A stretch of 44,791 bases of DNA from SIG350 sp964520895 (GTDB lineage Bacteria; Bacillota; Clostridia; TANB77; SIG350), in assembly GCA_964520895.1 (NCBI GenBank), contig CAZFOR010000007.1:1-44791 (forward strand). Direction: 5' to 3'. The translations under genes and the position numbers were made by a program. The notes below the pieces were generated by a model. That model was not told the origin of the DNA and did no database searches. It was given only the letters and a program-made list of their open reading frames with translations. Position 1 is the first letter of the stretch. Each line of letters starts with the position of its first letter. Positions 16,485 to 24,240 of the stretch are shown in pieces.

Positions 16485-17039
16485 TTATTCTTCATTGTTT
16501 CTTTCATAATCAAATTTCTTATGATAAGTGTTTCCAACATTATCTATAATTGATATACCAAATCTATTCCATGCCCATAAAAAAACTTCTTGATTATTTT
16601 GCATTTCAGAAAAAGCGTTTGTATAAGTAATTCCCCACCAAAATTCGTATGAAAAATGAATTATTATTAAACAAATAGCGATGACAATAAATTGAAGTGG
16701 TATAGCAATAAAAAAGCCTAATGCTAAAATTATATAAGCCAAATAGTGTATTTTAGGCATAAAACGTATAAAAAGCGAAAGAATAAAATTGATTGGCAAA
16801 ATTAATAACATCCACCAACTTTCAACAGTTATACAATACCAAATAACAGGAATTATTGAAAGTAAAATTGGTAAGAAAAACAATAAATTAGTTACATAAG
16901 GATGATTAATATCAGCAATTTTCATTGCATCAGATGCATTCATTTTCATATTTGCTTTCCCCATTTTTACTGCATTAAATATATCTTGATATTCATTAAA
17001 TGGTAATTCTTCTAAAACATCATTTATTCTATAATTCAT
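16485..17039 (-). CDS. Multi-TM membrane protein of the element (184 aa)
   Basis: The first 45 residues are soluble and contain MGKANMKMNASDAMKIADINHPY. Four hydrophobic helices follow (about 50-135), then a cytoplasmic tail with FLWAWNRFGISIIDNVGNTYHKKFDYERN. The gene follows the repressor by 15 bases with AAGGAGTAAT as its ribosome site. I do not recognise the family. The strongly patterned Trp-rich tail suggests a specific partner rather than a simple pore; it is the largest of the three uncharacterised membrane proteins in this operon. Confidence 0.7.
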   Translation of the reverse strand: MNYRINDVLEELPFNEYQDIFNAVKMGKANMKMNASDAMKIADINHPYVTNLLFFLPILLSIIPVIWYCITVESWWMLLILPINFILSLFIRFMPKIHYLAYIILALGFFIAIPLQFIVIAICLIIIHFSYEFWWGITYTNAFSEMQNNQEVFLWAWNRFGISIIDNVGNTYHKKFDYERNNEE

Positions 17040-17054
17040 CTAATTACTCCTTAC

Positions 17055-17357
17055 TTATTTCTTCTTTTTATTCTTCAAAAACTCAATATAATTTTTGACT
17101 TCATCAATTTGTTCTTCTGTAAGACCTTCTGTTTCTGATGAGAAAGCGAAAGACACATTATCTATTTCTGTTTTTTTACCTAATAAGTAATCAGTTGTTA
17201 CTCCAAAGATAGATGAAAGTTTTTCTAAAACTTTAACAGATGGAGTACGCGAGTTATTCTCATACATTGCAATAGTACTTTTAGCACAATTTAATTTATC
17301 TGCTAATTCTTGTTGTGTCATATTAAAATCTTCTCTTAATTTTTTTATCATATTCAT
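17055..17357 (-). CDS. XRE/cI-type repressor
   Basis: The N-terminal 65 residues form a canonical HTH_3 domain (MIKKLREDFNMTQQELADKL, AKSTIAMYENNSRTPSVKVL, LSSIFGVTTDYLLG). A short linker and a C-terminal helix (LTEEQIDEVKNYIEFLKNKKKK) that probably mediates dimerisation follow. The 100-residue length fits repressors of the ImmR/ICEBs1 or small prophage type. It is first in a leftward operon with the membrane-protein trio, the ImmA-like gene and the integrase, and has its own promoter 30 bases upstream. A TACTAA motif between the promoter boxes recurs in the dyad upstream of the second HTH gene, so mutual control is likely. Confidence 0.9.
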   Translation of the reverse strand: MNMIKKLREDFNMTQQELADKLNCAKSTIAMYENNSRTPSVKVLEKLSSIFGVTTDYLLGKKTEIDNVSFAFSSETEGLTEEQIDEVKNYIEFLKNKKKK

Positions 17358-17380
17358 ATATTTTTCTCACTCCCAATATT

Positions 17381-17409
17381 ATTATAGCATACTAAAAGTG
17401 TACATACAA
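17381..17409 (-). promoter_or_regulatory. Repressor promoter with candidate operator half-site
   Basis: On the minus strand TTGTAT (17404-17409) and TATAAT (17381-17386) are separated by 17 bases. TACTAA (plus strand, 17390-17395) lies between the boxes. The coding remnant of the giant protein begins only three bases beyond the -35 box, so any opposing promoter normally found here is gone. Confidence 0.7.
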
Positions 17410-17412
17410 TAA

Positions 17413-20172
17413 AAAATAAAAAAAGATTTTGGAGGATATGCAAGAAAAGCGGTAAATGAACAATTTGGGGGTAGAAGTAATTATCAAGACACAGAAAATG
17501 CATTAGGCGGTAAAATAACAGAAGGAATAGGAGGATTAATACCACAAGCATTAGTAGGTGCATATAGTAAACCATTACAGATAGCTACAATAGGTGCAAA
17601 TGCAATGGGTGGTAGTTCAGAACAAGCATTAAATGAAGGTGCAACAATAAATCAAGCAACTGCATATGGAGGGTTAAGTGGTGGATTAGAGGTTGCAGTT
17701 GAGAACGCATTTGGAGGATTAGGAAAATTGATGCCTGATGGTGTAATTTCCAATGTAGTAAGAAAAGTAACAGGTAATGGAATAGTAAGTAAAATTACAG
17801 ATGTTCTTGGTGAGGGAGCAGAGGAATATATTTCTACATCTATTGACCCATACTTAAAAAGATTAACTTATGATGAAAAAGCAGAACTAGCAAGTAATGA
17901 AGAAAAATTAGAAAGTTTTTTAGTTGGGTCAATTATTAGTTCAGTAGCACAAATAGGAGGTAGTATAGGGACTAATAGACAAAATAATGTGAATACACCT
18001 AAACTATTACCACAAATACAACAAAACACACCTCAAACCTTACAACCACAAGGCATTAATAGTACAACGAACATAAATGCCCCAAAAATTGATTTTTCAG
18101 AGCAGGGTAATATAAATACTAGCCTTGAAAATGGTGTAAATGCACAAAATGATATGGTTAATAATATTTTGCCAAATGAAACAACAAAACCTAATAAGAT
18201 AAACGAAATAGTTAATAGATATATAAATGAAACAAAAAATGATTTTAAATCACAAATAGATATAAGAACAGAGATGGTTAATGAAATTAATTATAACGAT
18301 ATAAAAAATAATAAATTAGGACAATCTTATTTATCTAAAAAAGCAGAAAGCTTAGTTGATAAGTTGAAAAGAAGAATATTTAAAAATAATGGAGAAGATA
18401 TATTTGTAACTAATTCAGATATTAAAAAAAGTATAAAAGAAACCCTACAAAATAAAGAACAAAATAAGTATATAAAAGAAAATGTTGCTGTGTTTTCACA
18501 AATAGATAAAATAATAGAAAATGGAAAAGAAATTGCTAACAGCCCAATAGATAATAAAAATAGAGAACAATATAATGATTATAAATATTATGTTTCAAAT
18601 GTATATATTAATGGAGAGCCTTATGTGGTGGAATTTGATACAAGATTACAACCTGGAATAAGTGGAAAACAAGAAAGACATTTTAGATTAGAAAGAGTGT
18701 ATAAAATAAATAAAGCAGATTCAAATACTGCTCCTAATAAATTAGAAGGACAGTTTTTAAATGAATCTACTTCTACTAATATTATATCACAAAACGGCAA
18801 TAATATGCAAGTATCTCGACTAACTAACGAGCAAAGCATTGCAAACAACAACAATTTAGTATATAATGATAATAGAGGTGATATAAATGAAGGAAATCAG
18901 CGAGGAAGAATTAATAATGGAAATGATGAAACGTCCAGGTTATACGAGAACGATCAGTACGAGAAAAACGAAAAATATACAAGAGAACAATATGAGAGAT
19001 TTGAAAAGTCAATCAAACCAATTGAACAAGCAAGATTAATACCGAAAGAAAAAGAAGCAATTACTAGATATGAAAATAGATATAATAAAACTATAGATTT
19101 TTTTGATGGAGATGGTGAGTTTGGTGGAGGAGCATCTATAATTGACCCTAAGAAGATATTTATTGATAGAAAAGCAGCTAATGAATTTGGTATTGATAGA
19201 ATAGGAACTCATGAAGTATTAGAAAGTGATATAAATCATAATAAATTAACAAAGCAATTATCAACAAAAGTTATTAACAGTATTATAAATGATACAAATT
19301 TTATAAAGCAAAAGGAACTATTTTGGCAAAATCAAAAAGGTATAATTCCGCCAGATGTGTTAATAGCAAAGGATATATTGTGTGATGCCTTTGCGGAAAC
19401 TCAAAATAAATTAGAATTAGAATATGAAAATATATTGTCGGCAGAAACGGAAAATAATATAAATAAGTTTTTTAATAAATATATAGAATTAAAAGGTTAT
19501 AACAAGGGACTAGAAAACAAATCTAGTTCTTTTTCTATGCCTAAAACACCACCAAACAGAACAATAACACCTTTACCAAGTAGACAAGAAATAGCTACAC
19601 CACCTAAAAAAGTAGATTTAGTTGATATCTCAAAAATGACACAAGAAGATGCTGAATTACCACCTACACCAAAATATAAATTAAAAGATGCAGGAACAAT
19701 AAATGAAAGAAGTTTTTATGAAAATGTAGGTACAGCAGAAAGCATAAGTAAAGATATTAAAAATCTATTAGAACCTAAAACATATAATCAAATTACTAAT
19801 GAAAAATCAATGCAAGAAGCAATGGAAAGGCTTGATAACGGAGGAAGACAAGAAGTAGACAAATGGTTATCAAAAGATATTAAAAATACTGATAATGTAG
19901 ATGTTGCAGAAGGAATTGTATTACTTGAAAGGTATCAACAACAAGGAGATTTTGAAGGTGCAGTAAATATTGTTGAGAAATTAGCAGAAATGGGAACAAA
20001 AGCAGGTCAGCAAGTACAGATGTTTAGTATATTAAGAAGATTAACACCAGAAGGAATGCAAATATATGCACAAAGAAGTTTAGATAAAGTGTTTAATGAA
20101 TTATCTAAAAACAAAACTAATCAATGGATTGAAGAAAATAAGAGCGAAACACAATATAAAATATTGATTTAA
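17413..20172 (+). pseudogene. Internal fragment of a giant phage-type (polyvalent-like) protein
   Basis: The frame is open from just after a stop at 17410 for 919 codons with no start codon before the ATG at 17605, so the 5' end is cut off at the repressor promoter. The first part is a Gly/Ala-rich hydrophobic segment (GGLIPQALVGAYSK, then GEGAEEYISTSIDPYLKR), a Gln/Asn/Pro linker follows, then a basic alpha/beta domain (YKYYVSNVYINGEPYVVEFD, about 17.9-18.7 kb), a domain with GTHEVLESDINHN and AKDILCDAFAE that resembles a zincin without the full HExxH, and a helical repeat region ending LRRLTPEGMQIYAQRSLDKV. Such segments occur in very large phage and integrative-element proteins that are injected with DNA; the protein should continue, but stops at 20170. 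It is therefore cut at both ends. I cannot assign an activity. Confidence 0.65.
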
Positions 20173-20193
20173 ATTTATGCAAAACAGTACTAA

Positions 20194-20326
20194 AAATCGA
20201 CTTTAATAAGCAAGTAATGAAATTACATTAAACTGCTTGTAAGGTCGATTTATGGTACGCTTATTATTGCTTTCTAAGCTTTTTTTTTAACAAAAGAAAA
20301 AGGCAACATTCTTTAAAATGTTACCT
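20194..20326. other. Gene-free stretch with three stem-loops
   Basis: Between the giant-protein remnant and the second HTH gene lie an outer stem AAATCGAC/GTCGATTT (20194-20201 with 20244-20251), a short GCTTA/TAAGC stem followed by nine T residues (20259-20288, likely a terminator for the remnant), and AGGCAACATT/AATGTTACCT (20301-20310 with 20317-20326, one mismatch). Nothing coding is seen from 20173 to 20484. Confidence 0.55.
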
Positions 20327-20447
20327 AATCCTTTAAACAAGCTTCCTTCCATGAGCATATTTATTATACATTATTTGGTAATAATTGTCAATAATAAATT
20401 TTGAAATTTCCACCATAGTGAAAAAGAAATATGATTAAATAAAATAA

Positions 20448-20468
20448 AATTAGTAGGTTATACTAATT
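20448..20468. promoter_or_regulatory. Perfect 8-bp dyad, candidate operator
   Basis: AATTAGTA (20448-20455) and TACTAATT (20461-20468) flank a five-base spacer, 17 bases before the ATG of the Cro-like gene. The half-site TACTAA also occurs inside the repressor promoter at 17390-17395, so both may be bound by the same HTH protein. Confidence 0.55.
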
Positions 20469-20484
20469 TAAGAGGTAATAATAT

Positions 20485-20688
20485 ATGAAAATCATATTTA
20501 AAATCAAAGAAATCAGACAAGAAAGAGGTCTGACCTTACAACAACTATCTAATTTAAGTGGTATAAGTATTGCCCATATAAATTATATTGAAAGCAATAC
20601 AAAACAACCTACTATAATTATGCTTGAATTGTTAAAAAAAGCATTAAAATTAGAAAAAGTAGAAGATTTGTACGATGTAAAGTGGTAA
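20485..20688 (+). CDS. Small XRE HTH protein (Cro-like)
   Basis: The 67 residues are one HTH_3 domain (IKEIRQERGLTLQQLSNLSG, ISIAHINYIESNTKQPTIIM) with a short tail. AGAGGT precedes the ATG and a perfect dyad overlaps the presumed promoter region. It is opposite in direction to the cI-like repressor, as expected for a Cro-like partner, but 3.1 kb away because the giant-protein remnant lies between. The next ORF starts 16 bases downstream. Confidence 0.88.
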   Translation: MKIIFKIKEIRQERGLTLQQLSNLSGISIAHINYIESNTKQPTIIMLELLKKALKLEKVEDLYDVKW

Positions 20689-20704
20689 GCAGAAAGGATT
20701 TGAT

Positions 20705-20848
20705 ATGGTTGAATTGGAAGAACTGGCAAAGAAGTATAGCAAGAGTTATGAGTTTATGGAACTTACATACAATGTAGCATTAAAAGAAGGGTTTACACAT
20801 CAGGAAATAATTGAAGGAATTAATGAATTTTTTGAGGGGATAAGTTAA
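20705..20848 (+). CDS. 47-residue acidic helical protein
   Basis: AGAAAGGA seven to eight bases before the ATG opens a frame of 47 codons, beginning MVELEELAKKYSKSYEFMEL and ending NEFFEGIS. The composition is that of a real soluble helical protein. It follows the Cro-like gene by 16 bases and ends in a terminator whose stem overlaps the stop codon. Short partners after a Cro-like gene in integrative elements are often excisionases or anti-repressors; here that is only a guess from size and place. Confidence 0.6.
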   Translation: MVELEELAKKYSKSYEFMELTYNVALKEGFTHQEIIEGINEFFEGIS

Positions 20849-20868
20849 ATTATCCTCTCTTTTTTTGT
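20834..20868 (+). terminator. Terminator overlapping the 47-codon gene end
   Basis: GAGGGGATAA (20834-20843) pairs with TTATCCTCTC (20850-20859), with one G-U pair and a six-base loop, followed by eight T residues. Confidence 0.88.
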
Positions 20869-20962
20869 GCTAATTTTTTTGACAGATTTTTGACAGATTT
20901 TATTACCAAAAGAGCCAAATCTACCAAGAAAAGGTATACATAATATATCAAAAAACGCACAT

Positions 20963-21003
20963 AAAAAAATACTGCAAATACTATTATTCACAGTATTTAC
21001 AGT
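20963..21003 (-). terminator. Terminator of the tRNA operon supplied by the element
   Basis: On the minus strand ACTGTAAATACT (21003-20992) pairs with AGTATTTGCAGT (20982-20971), with one G-U pair, followed by a run of seven T residues. It lies two bases beyond the CCA of tRNA-Tyr, inside the element, and replaces the displaced host terminator at 14137-14170. Confidence 0.85.
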
Positions 21004-21005
21004 AC

Positions 21006-21060
21006 TTGGTGGGCAGGGATGGATTCGAACCATCGTACTCGTTGAGAACAGATTTACAGT
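21006..21060. repeat. attR: 55-bp repeat inside the intact tRNA-Tyr
   Basis: It is identical to 14170-14224. It covers the tRNA-Tyr 3' half from the anticodon region to CCA, so insertion kept the tRNA gene whole on this side. Confidence 0.93.
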
Positions 21061-21091
21061 CTGCCGCCTTTAGCCACTCGGCCACCTACCC
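21007..21091 (-). tRNA. tRNA-Tyr (anticodon GTA)
   Basis: This is a class II tRNA of 85 bases including the encoded CCA (21007-21009). Acceptor GGGTAGG pairs with CCTGCCC with one G-U, the anticodon arm is CAGACTGTAAATCTG, there is a long variable arm, and the T arm GATGGTTCGAATCCATC is complete. It is the integration target of the adjoining element and remains intact. Confidence 0.96.
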
Positions 21092-21109
21092 GTATATATA
21101 AAATAAAAA

Positions 21110-21186
21110 TGGTGCGCCTTCAGAGATTCGAACTCCGGACCCACCGGTTATGAGCCGGTTGCTCTGACCAACTGAGCTAAAGGCGC
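21110..21186 (-). tRNA. tRNA-Met (anticodon CAT)
   Basis: Acceptor GCGCCTT pairs with AAGGCGC, the anticodon loop is CTCATAA, the T arm reads CCGGAGTTCGAATCTCTG, and CCA is encoded at 21110-21112. The paired G1-C72 excludes the initiator type. It is elongator tRNA-Met, although tRNA-Ile2 with a modified CAT anticodon cannot be ruled out by eye. It is first in a two-tRNA operon with tRNA-Tyr. Confidence 0.93.
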
Positions 21187-21205
21187 ATTTGTTAAATGCT
21201 TTTAA

Positions 21206-21234
21206 AGTATAAAACAAAATTTAAGACTTGTCAA
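21206..21234 (-). promoter_or_regulatory. Promoter of the tRNA-Met/tRNA-Tyr operon
   Basis: On the minus strand TTGACA (21229-21234) and TATACT (21206-21211) are separated by 17 bases, about 20 bases before the tRNA-Met 5' end. Confidence 0.85.
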
Positions 21235-21331
21235 TATATAATTTAAAAATTTTTATAAAAAATTAAAAAAATATTGAATAATAGTAAATAATGATATAAA
21301 ATGTAGTAGCTAGAAAGGAAGATGATGGATT

Positions 21332-22423
21332 ATGAAAATAGGAATAGTTGGCTTACCTAATGTAGGTAAGAGTACTTTGTTTAATTCAATTACAAAAGCT
21401 GGAGCTATGTGTGCAAATTATCCTTTTTGTACAATTGAACCTAATGTGGGAGTTGTAGCGGTACCAGATGAAAGAATAGATGCATTAGCTAAAATATATA
21501 ACCCTGAAAAAATTACTTATGCGGTAACAGAATTTGTAGATATTGCAGGTTTGGTTAAAGGTGCTAGTAAAGGAGAAGGGTTAGGTAATAAATTTTTATC
21601 ACATATTAGAGAAGTTGATGCAATAGTTCATGTTGTTAGATGTTTTGATGATGCAAACGTTATACATGTTGATGGAACAATTGATTCAAAAAGAGATATA
21701 GAAACTATAAATTTAGAATTAATTTTTGCAGATATGGAAACACTAGATAAAAGACTAGATAAAGCTAGAAAAATGCTGAAAGGTGATAGAAAATATCAAG
21801 TTGAAATAGATGCACTTGAAAAATTAAAAAAATTACTAGATGAAGGTAAAAAAGCAGATTTTAAAATACTAACAGATGACGAAAAAGAAGTATTAAAAGA
21901 TTTATATTTGCTTTCATCAAAACCAGTTATATATGTAGCAAATGTATCTGAAAATCAATTATATGATTTAGAAAATGATAAAAATGTAAATGAATTAAGA
22001 GCAATTGCAAAAGAGGAAAATGCACAAGTAATACCATTATGTGTAAAATTTGAAGAAGAACTTGCGGTGTTAGATGATGAAGACAAAAAAGAAATGTTAA
22101 AAGAATTTGGATTAAGTGAATCAGGACTTGATAAATTAGTAAAATCAAGTTATGAGTTATTAGGTTTAATATCTTTTTTAACAGCAGGTGAGCCAGAAGT
22201 TAGAGCATGGACAATAAAGAAAGGCACAAAAGCTCCAGAAGCTGCGGGCAAGATACATTCAGATATACAAAGAGGTTTTATTAAAGCAGAAATTATAGCA
22301 TATGATGATTTAATAAAAGTGGGTAGTTTGGTAAATGCAAAAGAAAAAGGATTATTAAGATCAGAAGGTAAAGAATACATTATGCAAGATGGAGATGTTA
22401 CATTATTTAGATTTAATGTATAA
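21332..22423 (+). CDS. ychF: Redox-regulated ribosome-associated ATPase YchF/OLA1
   Basis: The 363-residue length and motifs are those of YchF: G1 GLPNVGKST (residues 7-15), G3 DIAGLVKGASKGEGLGNKFL, a coiled-coil insert in the middle, and the C-terminal TGS domain (EVRAWTIKKGTKAPEAAGKIHSDI onward, ending MQDGDVTLFRFNV). YchF is an Obg-family P-loop protein that hydrolyses ATP and associates with ribosomes in stress responses. GAAAGGAAG lies before the ATG. It is divergent from the tRNA pair and 35 bases upstream of the nifS-like gene, so these may form one transcript. Confidence 0.97.
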   Translation: MKIGIVGLPNVGKSTLFNSITKAGAMCANYPFCTIEPNVGVVAVPDERIDALAKIYNPEKITYAVTEFVDIAGLVKGASKGEGLGNKFLSHIREVDAIVHVVRCFDDANVIHVDGTIDSKRDIETINLELIFADMETLDKRLDKARKMLKGDRKYQVEIDALEKLKKLLDEGKKADFKILTDDEKEVLKDLYLLSSKPVIYVANVSENQLYDLENDKNVNELRAIAKEENAQVIPLCVKFEEELAVLDDEDKKEMLKEFGLSESGLDKLVKSSYELLGLISFLTAGEPEVRAWTIKKGTKAPEAAGKIHSDIQRGFIKAEIIAYDDLIKVGSLVNAKEKGLLRSEGKEYIMQDGDVTLFRFNV

Positions 22424-22457
22424 AATATAGTATGAATTAAGAAAGAAGGAGATAATT

Positions 22458-23642
22458 TTGATAAATAAAGAAATATATTTAGACCATGCAGCAACAACTG
22501 CTATGGATAAAAGAGTTTTAAATGAGATGTTGCCATATTTTAATGAAAAGTATGGTAATGCTTCATCAATATATAAAATAGGAAGAGAAAATAAAAAAGT
22601 TTTAGAAGAATCAAGACAAAAAGTTGCACAAATATTAAATTGCAAACCAGAAGAAATATATTTTACAGCCGGTGGTAGTGAAAGTGATAATCTAGCTATT
22701 AAAGGCATTGCGTATGCAAATAGAAAAAAAGGGAACCATATTATTACAAGTAAAATTGAACACCCAGCAGTATTAAATACATGTAAGCAATTAGAAAAAG
22801 AAGGATTTGAAGTAACATATTTAGATGTTGATGAAAATGGATTAATTTCATTAGGTGAGTTAGAAAAAACAATAAGAGCTACAACAATACTTATTAGTAT
22901 AATGTTTGCTAATAATGAAATTGGTACTATTCAAGATGTAGAGCAAATAGGCAAAATTGCTAAACAAAAAGGAGTGTATTTTCATACAGATGCTGTTCAA
23001 GCAGTAGGTAATGTAAGAATTGATGTTGAGAAACTAAATATAGATGCATTATCATTATCAGCACATAAATTCTACGGCCCTAAAGGTATAGGAGCATTGT
23101 ATATTAAAAAAGGTATTCCTTTTGATAGTATAATAAATGGAGGACATCAAGAAAAAGGTAAAAGAGCTGGTACTGAAAATTTACCAGGAATTGTAGGACT
23201 TGCAAAAGCAATTGAAATTATATATGACGAGTTTGATAAATATAATAATCATTTAATAAAATTAAGAGATTTATATATTAAAGAAATAGAAACAAAAATA
23301 CCTTATGTAAGACTAAATGGACATAGGGAGAAAAGACTTCCAGGAAATGCGAATTTTTCATTTGAGTTTATAGAAGGTGAGTCATTGTTATTAATGCTAG
23401 ATATGAAAGGTATTTATGCTTCTAGTGGATCAGCTTGTACATCAGGTTCACTTGATCCATCACATGTACTACTTGCGATTGGGTTAAAACATGAGATTGC
23501 CCATGGTTCTCTTAGAATAACATTTGGAATGGAAAATACTGAAGATGATGTTAAATATACTGTTGATAATTTAGTAGAAATTGTAAGTAAATTAAGACAA
23601 ATGTCACCGCTATATGAAGACTTTGTAAATGGTAATAAATAA
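22458..23642 (+). CDS. nifS: Cysteine desulfurase, NifS/IscS family
   Basis: This pyridoxal-phosphate enzyme takes sulfur from cysteine for Fe-S cluster assembly. In its 394 residues are YLDHAATTAMD at the N-terminus, TAGGSESDNLAIKG, the conserved His-Asp region FHTDAVQAVGN, the PLP lysine in SLSAHKFYGPKG (about Lys204) and the catalytic Cys in SSGSACTSGSLDPSHVL (about Cys326). The long Cys loop is that of group I (NifS/IscS). The start is TTG at 22458, preceded by AGAAGGAGAT. The scaffold gene follows 30 bases downstream, which supports a dedicated NIF-type minimal system. Confidence 0.95.
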   Translation: MINKEIYLDHAATTAMDKRVLNEMLPYFNEKYGNASSIYKIGRENKKVLEESRQKVAQILNCKPEEIYFTAGGSESDNLAIKGIAYANRKKGNHIITSKIEHPAVLNTCKQLEKEGFEVTYLDVDENGLISLGELEKTIRATTILISIMFANNEIGTIQDVEQIGKIAKQKGVYFHTDAVQAVGNVRIDVEKLNIDALSLSAHKFYGPKGIGALYIKKGIPFDSIINGGHQEKGKRAGTENLPGIVGLAKAIEIIYDEFDKYNNHLIKLRDLYIKEIETKIPYVRLNGHREKRLPGNANFSFEFIEGESLLLMLDMKGIYASSGSACTSGSLDPSHVLLAIGLKHEIAHGSLRITFGMENTEDDVKYTVDNLVEIVSKLRQMSPLYEDFVNGNK

Positions 23643-23672
23643 TATAATAAATGAAGAAAGAAGGGAAAATAT

Positions 23673-24101
23673 ATGTATTCAGAAAAAGTAATGGATCATT
23701 TCTCAAATCCGAGAAATGTTGGGGAAATAGAAAATGCAGATGGAATAGGAGAAGTAGGAAATCCTAAATGTGGAGATATAATGAAAATGTATCTTAAAAT
23801 AGAAAATGATGTAATAGTAGATGTTAAGTTTAAAACATTTGGTTGTGGTGCAGCAATTGCAACTAGTAGTATGGCAACAGAATTAATAAAAGGTAAAACT
23901 ATACAAGAAGCACTTAAATTAACTAATCAAGCTGTTGTTGAAGCATTAGATGGACTTCCACCAGTAAAATTACATTGTTCAGTTCTTGCAGAAGAAGCTG
24001 TAAAATCAGCTATTAAAGATTATTTACAAAAATCAGGAAGAGAAGATATTGAAATAAAAATGTGCAATGGATGTTGCAAAAATTGTGATGCACATAAATA
24101 A
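23673..24101 (+). CDS. nifU: Fe-S scaffold protein NifU/IscU type with extra Cys tail
   Basis: Residues 1-125 are an IscU-like scaffold with the cluster ligands Cys33 and Asp35 (NPKCGD), Cys58 (FGCGAA) and His101-Cys102 (LHCSVLAEEA), on which clusters are built from sulfur supplied by the neighbouring desulfurase. The last 12 residues add four more cysteines, C131, C134, C135 and C138 (CNGCCKNCDAHK), beyond the usual end of the fold. This could hold metal or an extra cluster; I have not seen it as a standard feature. GAAAGAAGGGA is the ribosome site. Confidence 0.94.
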   Translation: MYSEKVMDHFSNPRNVGEIENADGIGEVGNPKCGDIMKMYLKIENDVIVDVKFKTFGCGAAIATSSMATELIKGKTIQEALKLTNQAVVEALDGLPPVKLHCSVLAEEAVKSAIKDYLQKSGREDIEIKMCNGCCKNCDAHK

Positions 24102-24111
24102 TATTTTTGTT

Positions 24112-24144
24112 ATATTACAAAAATATTACAAAAATATTACAAAT
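24112..24144 (+). repeat. Three 11-bp direct repeats upstream of the pilus cluster
   Basis: ATATTACAAAA starts at 24112, 24123 and 24134 (last copy ends AAT). The 11-base period puts all copies on the same face of the helix. They lie 95-130 bases before the first gene of the pilus cluster and right after the nifU stop. Confidence 0.75.
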
Positions 24145-24240
24145 ATTTAAAATAGAAAAAAATACTTGATTTTATACTAGTAATATGAAAAAATAAGGTA
24201 GAGAAAATAAATGTAAAAAAATAGGATAAGGTGGTCTTTT

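Larger units (their letters stand above)
14170..21060. mobile_element. Integrated element (prophage or integrative-element remnant) in tRNA-Tyr
   Basis: A perfect 55-bp direct repeat bounds the region. The right copy is the 3' half of an intact tRNA-Tyr; the left copy is an orphan tRNA fragment next to an integrase gene. The inside holds an integrase, an ImmA-like gene, three small membrane proteins, a cI-like repressor, an internal fragment of a huge phage-type protein, a Cro-like HTH gene and a short ORF. No capsid, terminase, portal, replication or conjugation genes remain, so it is a reduced prophage, a satellite or a degraded integrative element. Confidence 0.9.

Noticed and set aside
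17360..17575. A minus-strand 73-residue membrane protein upstream of the repressor
   Set aside because: It is the complement of the open giant-protein fragment and overlaps the repressor promoter.
24112..24144. A CRISPR-like array
   Set aside because: The 11-bp units are contiguous, with no spacers, and far too short.
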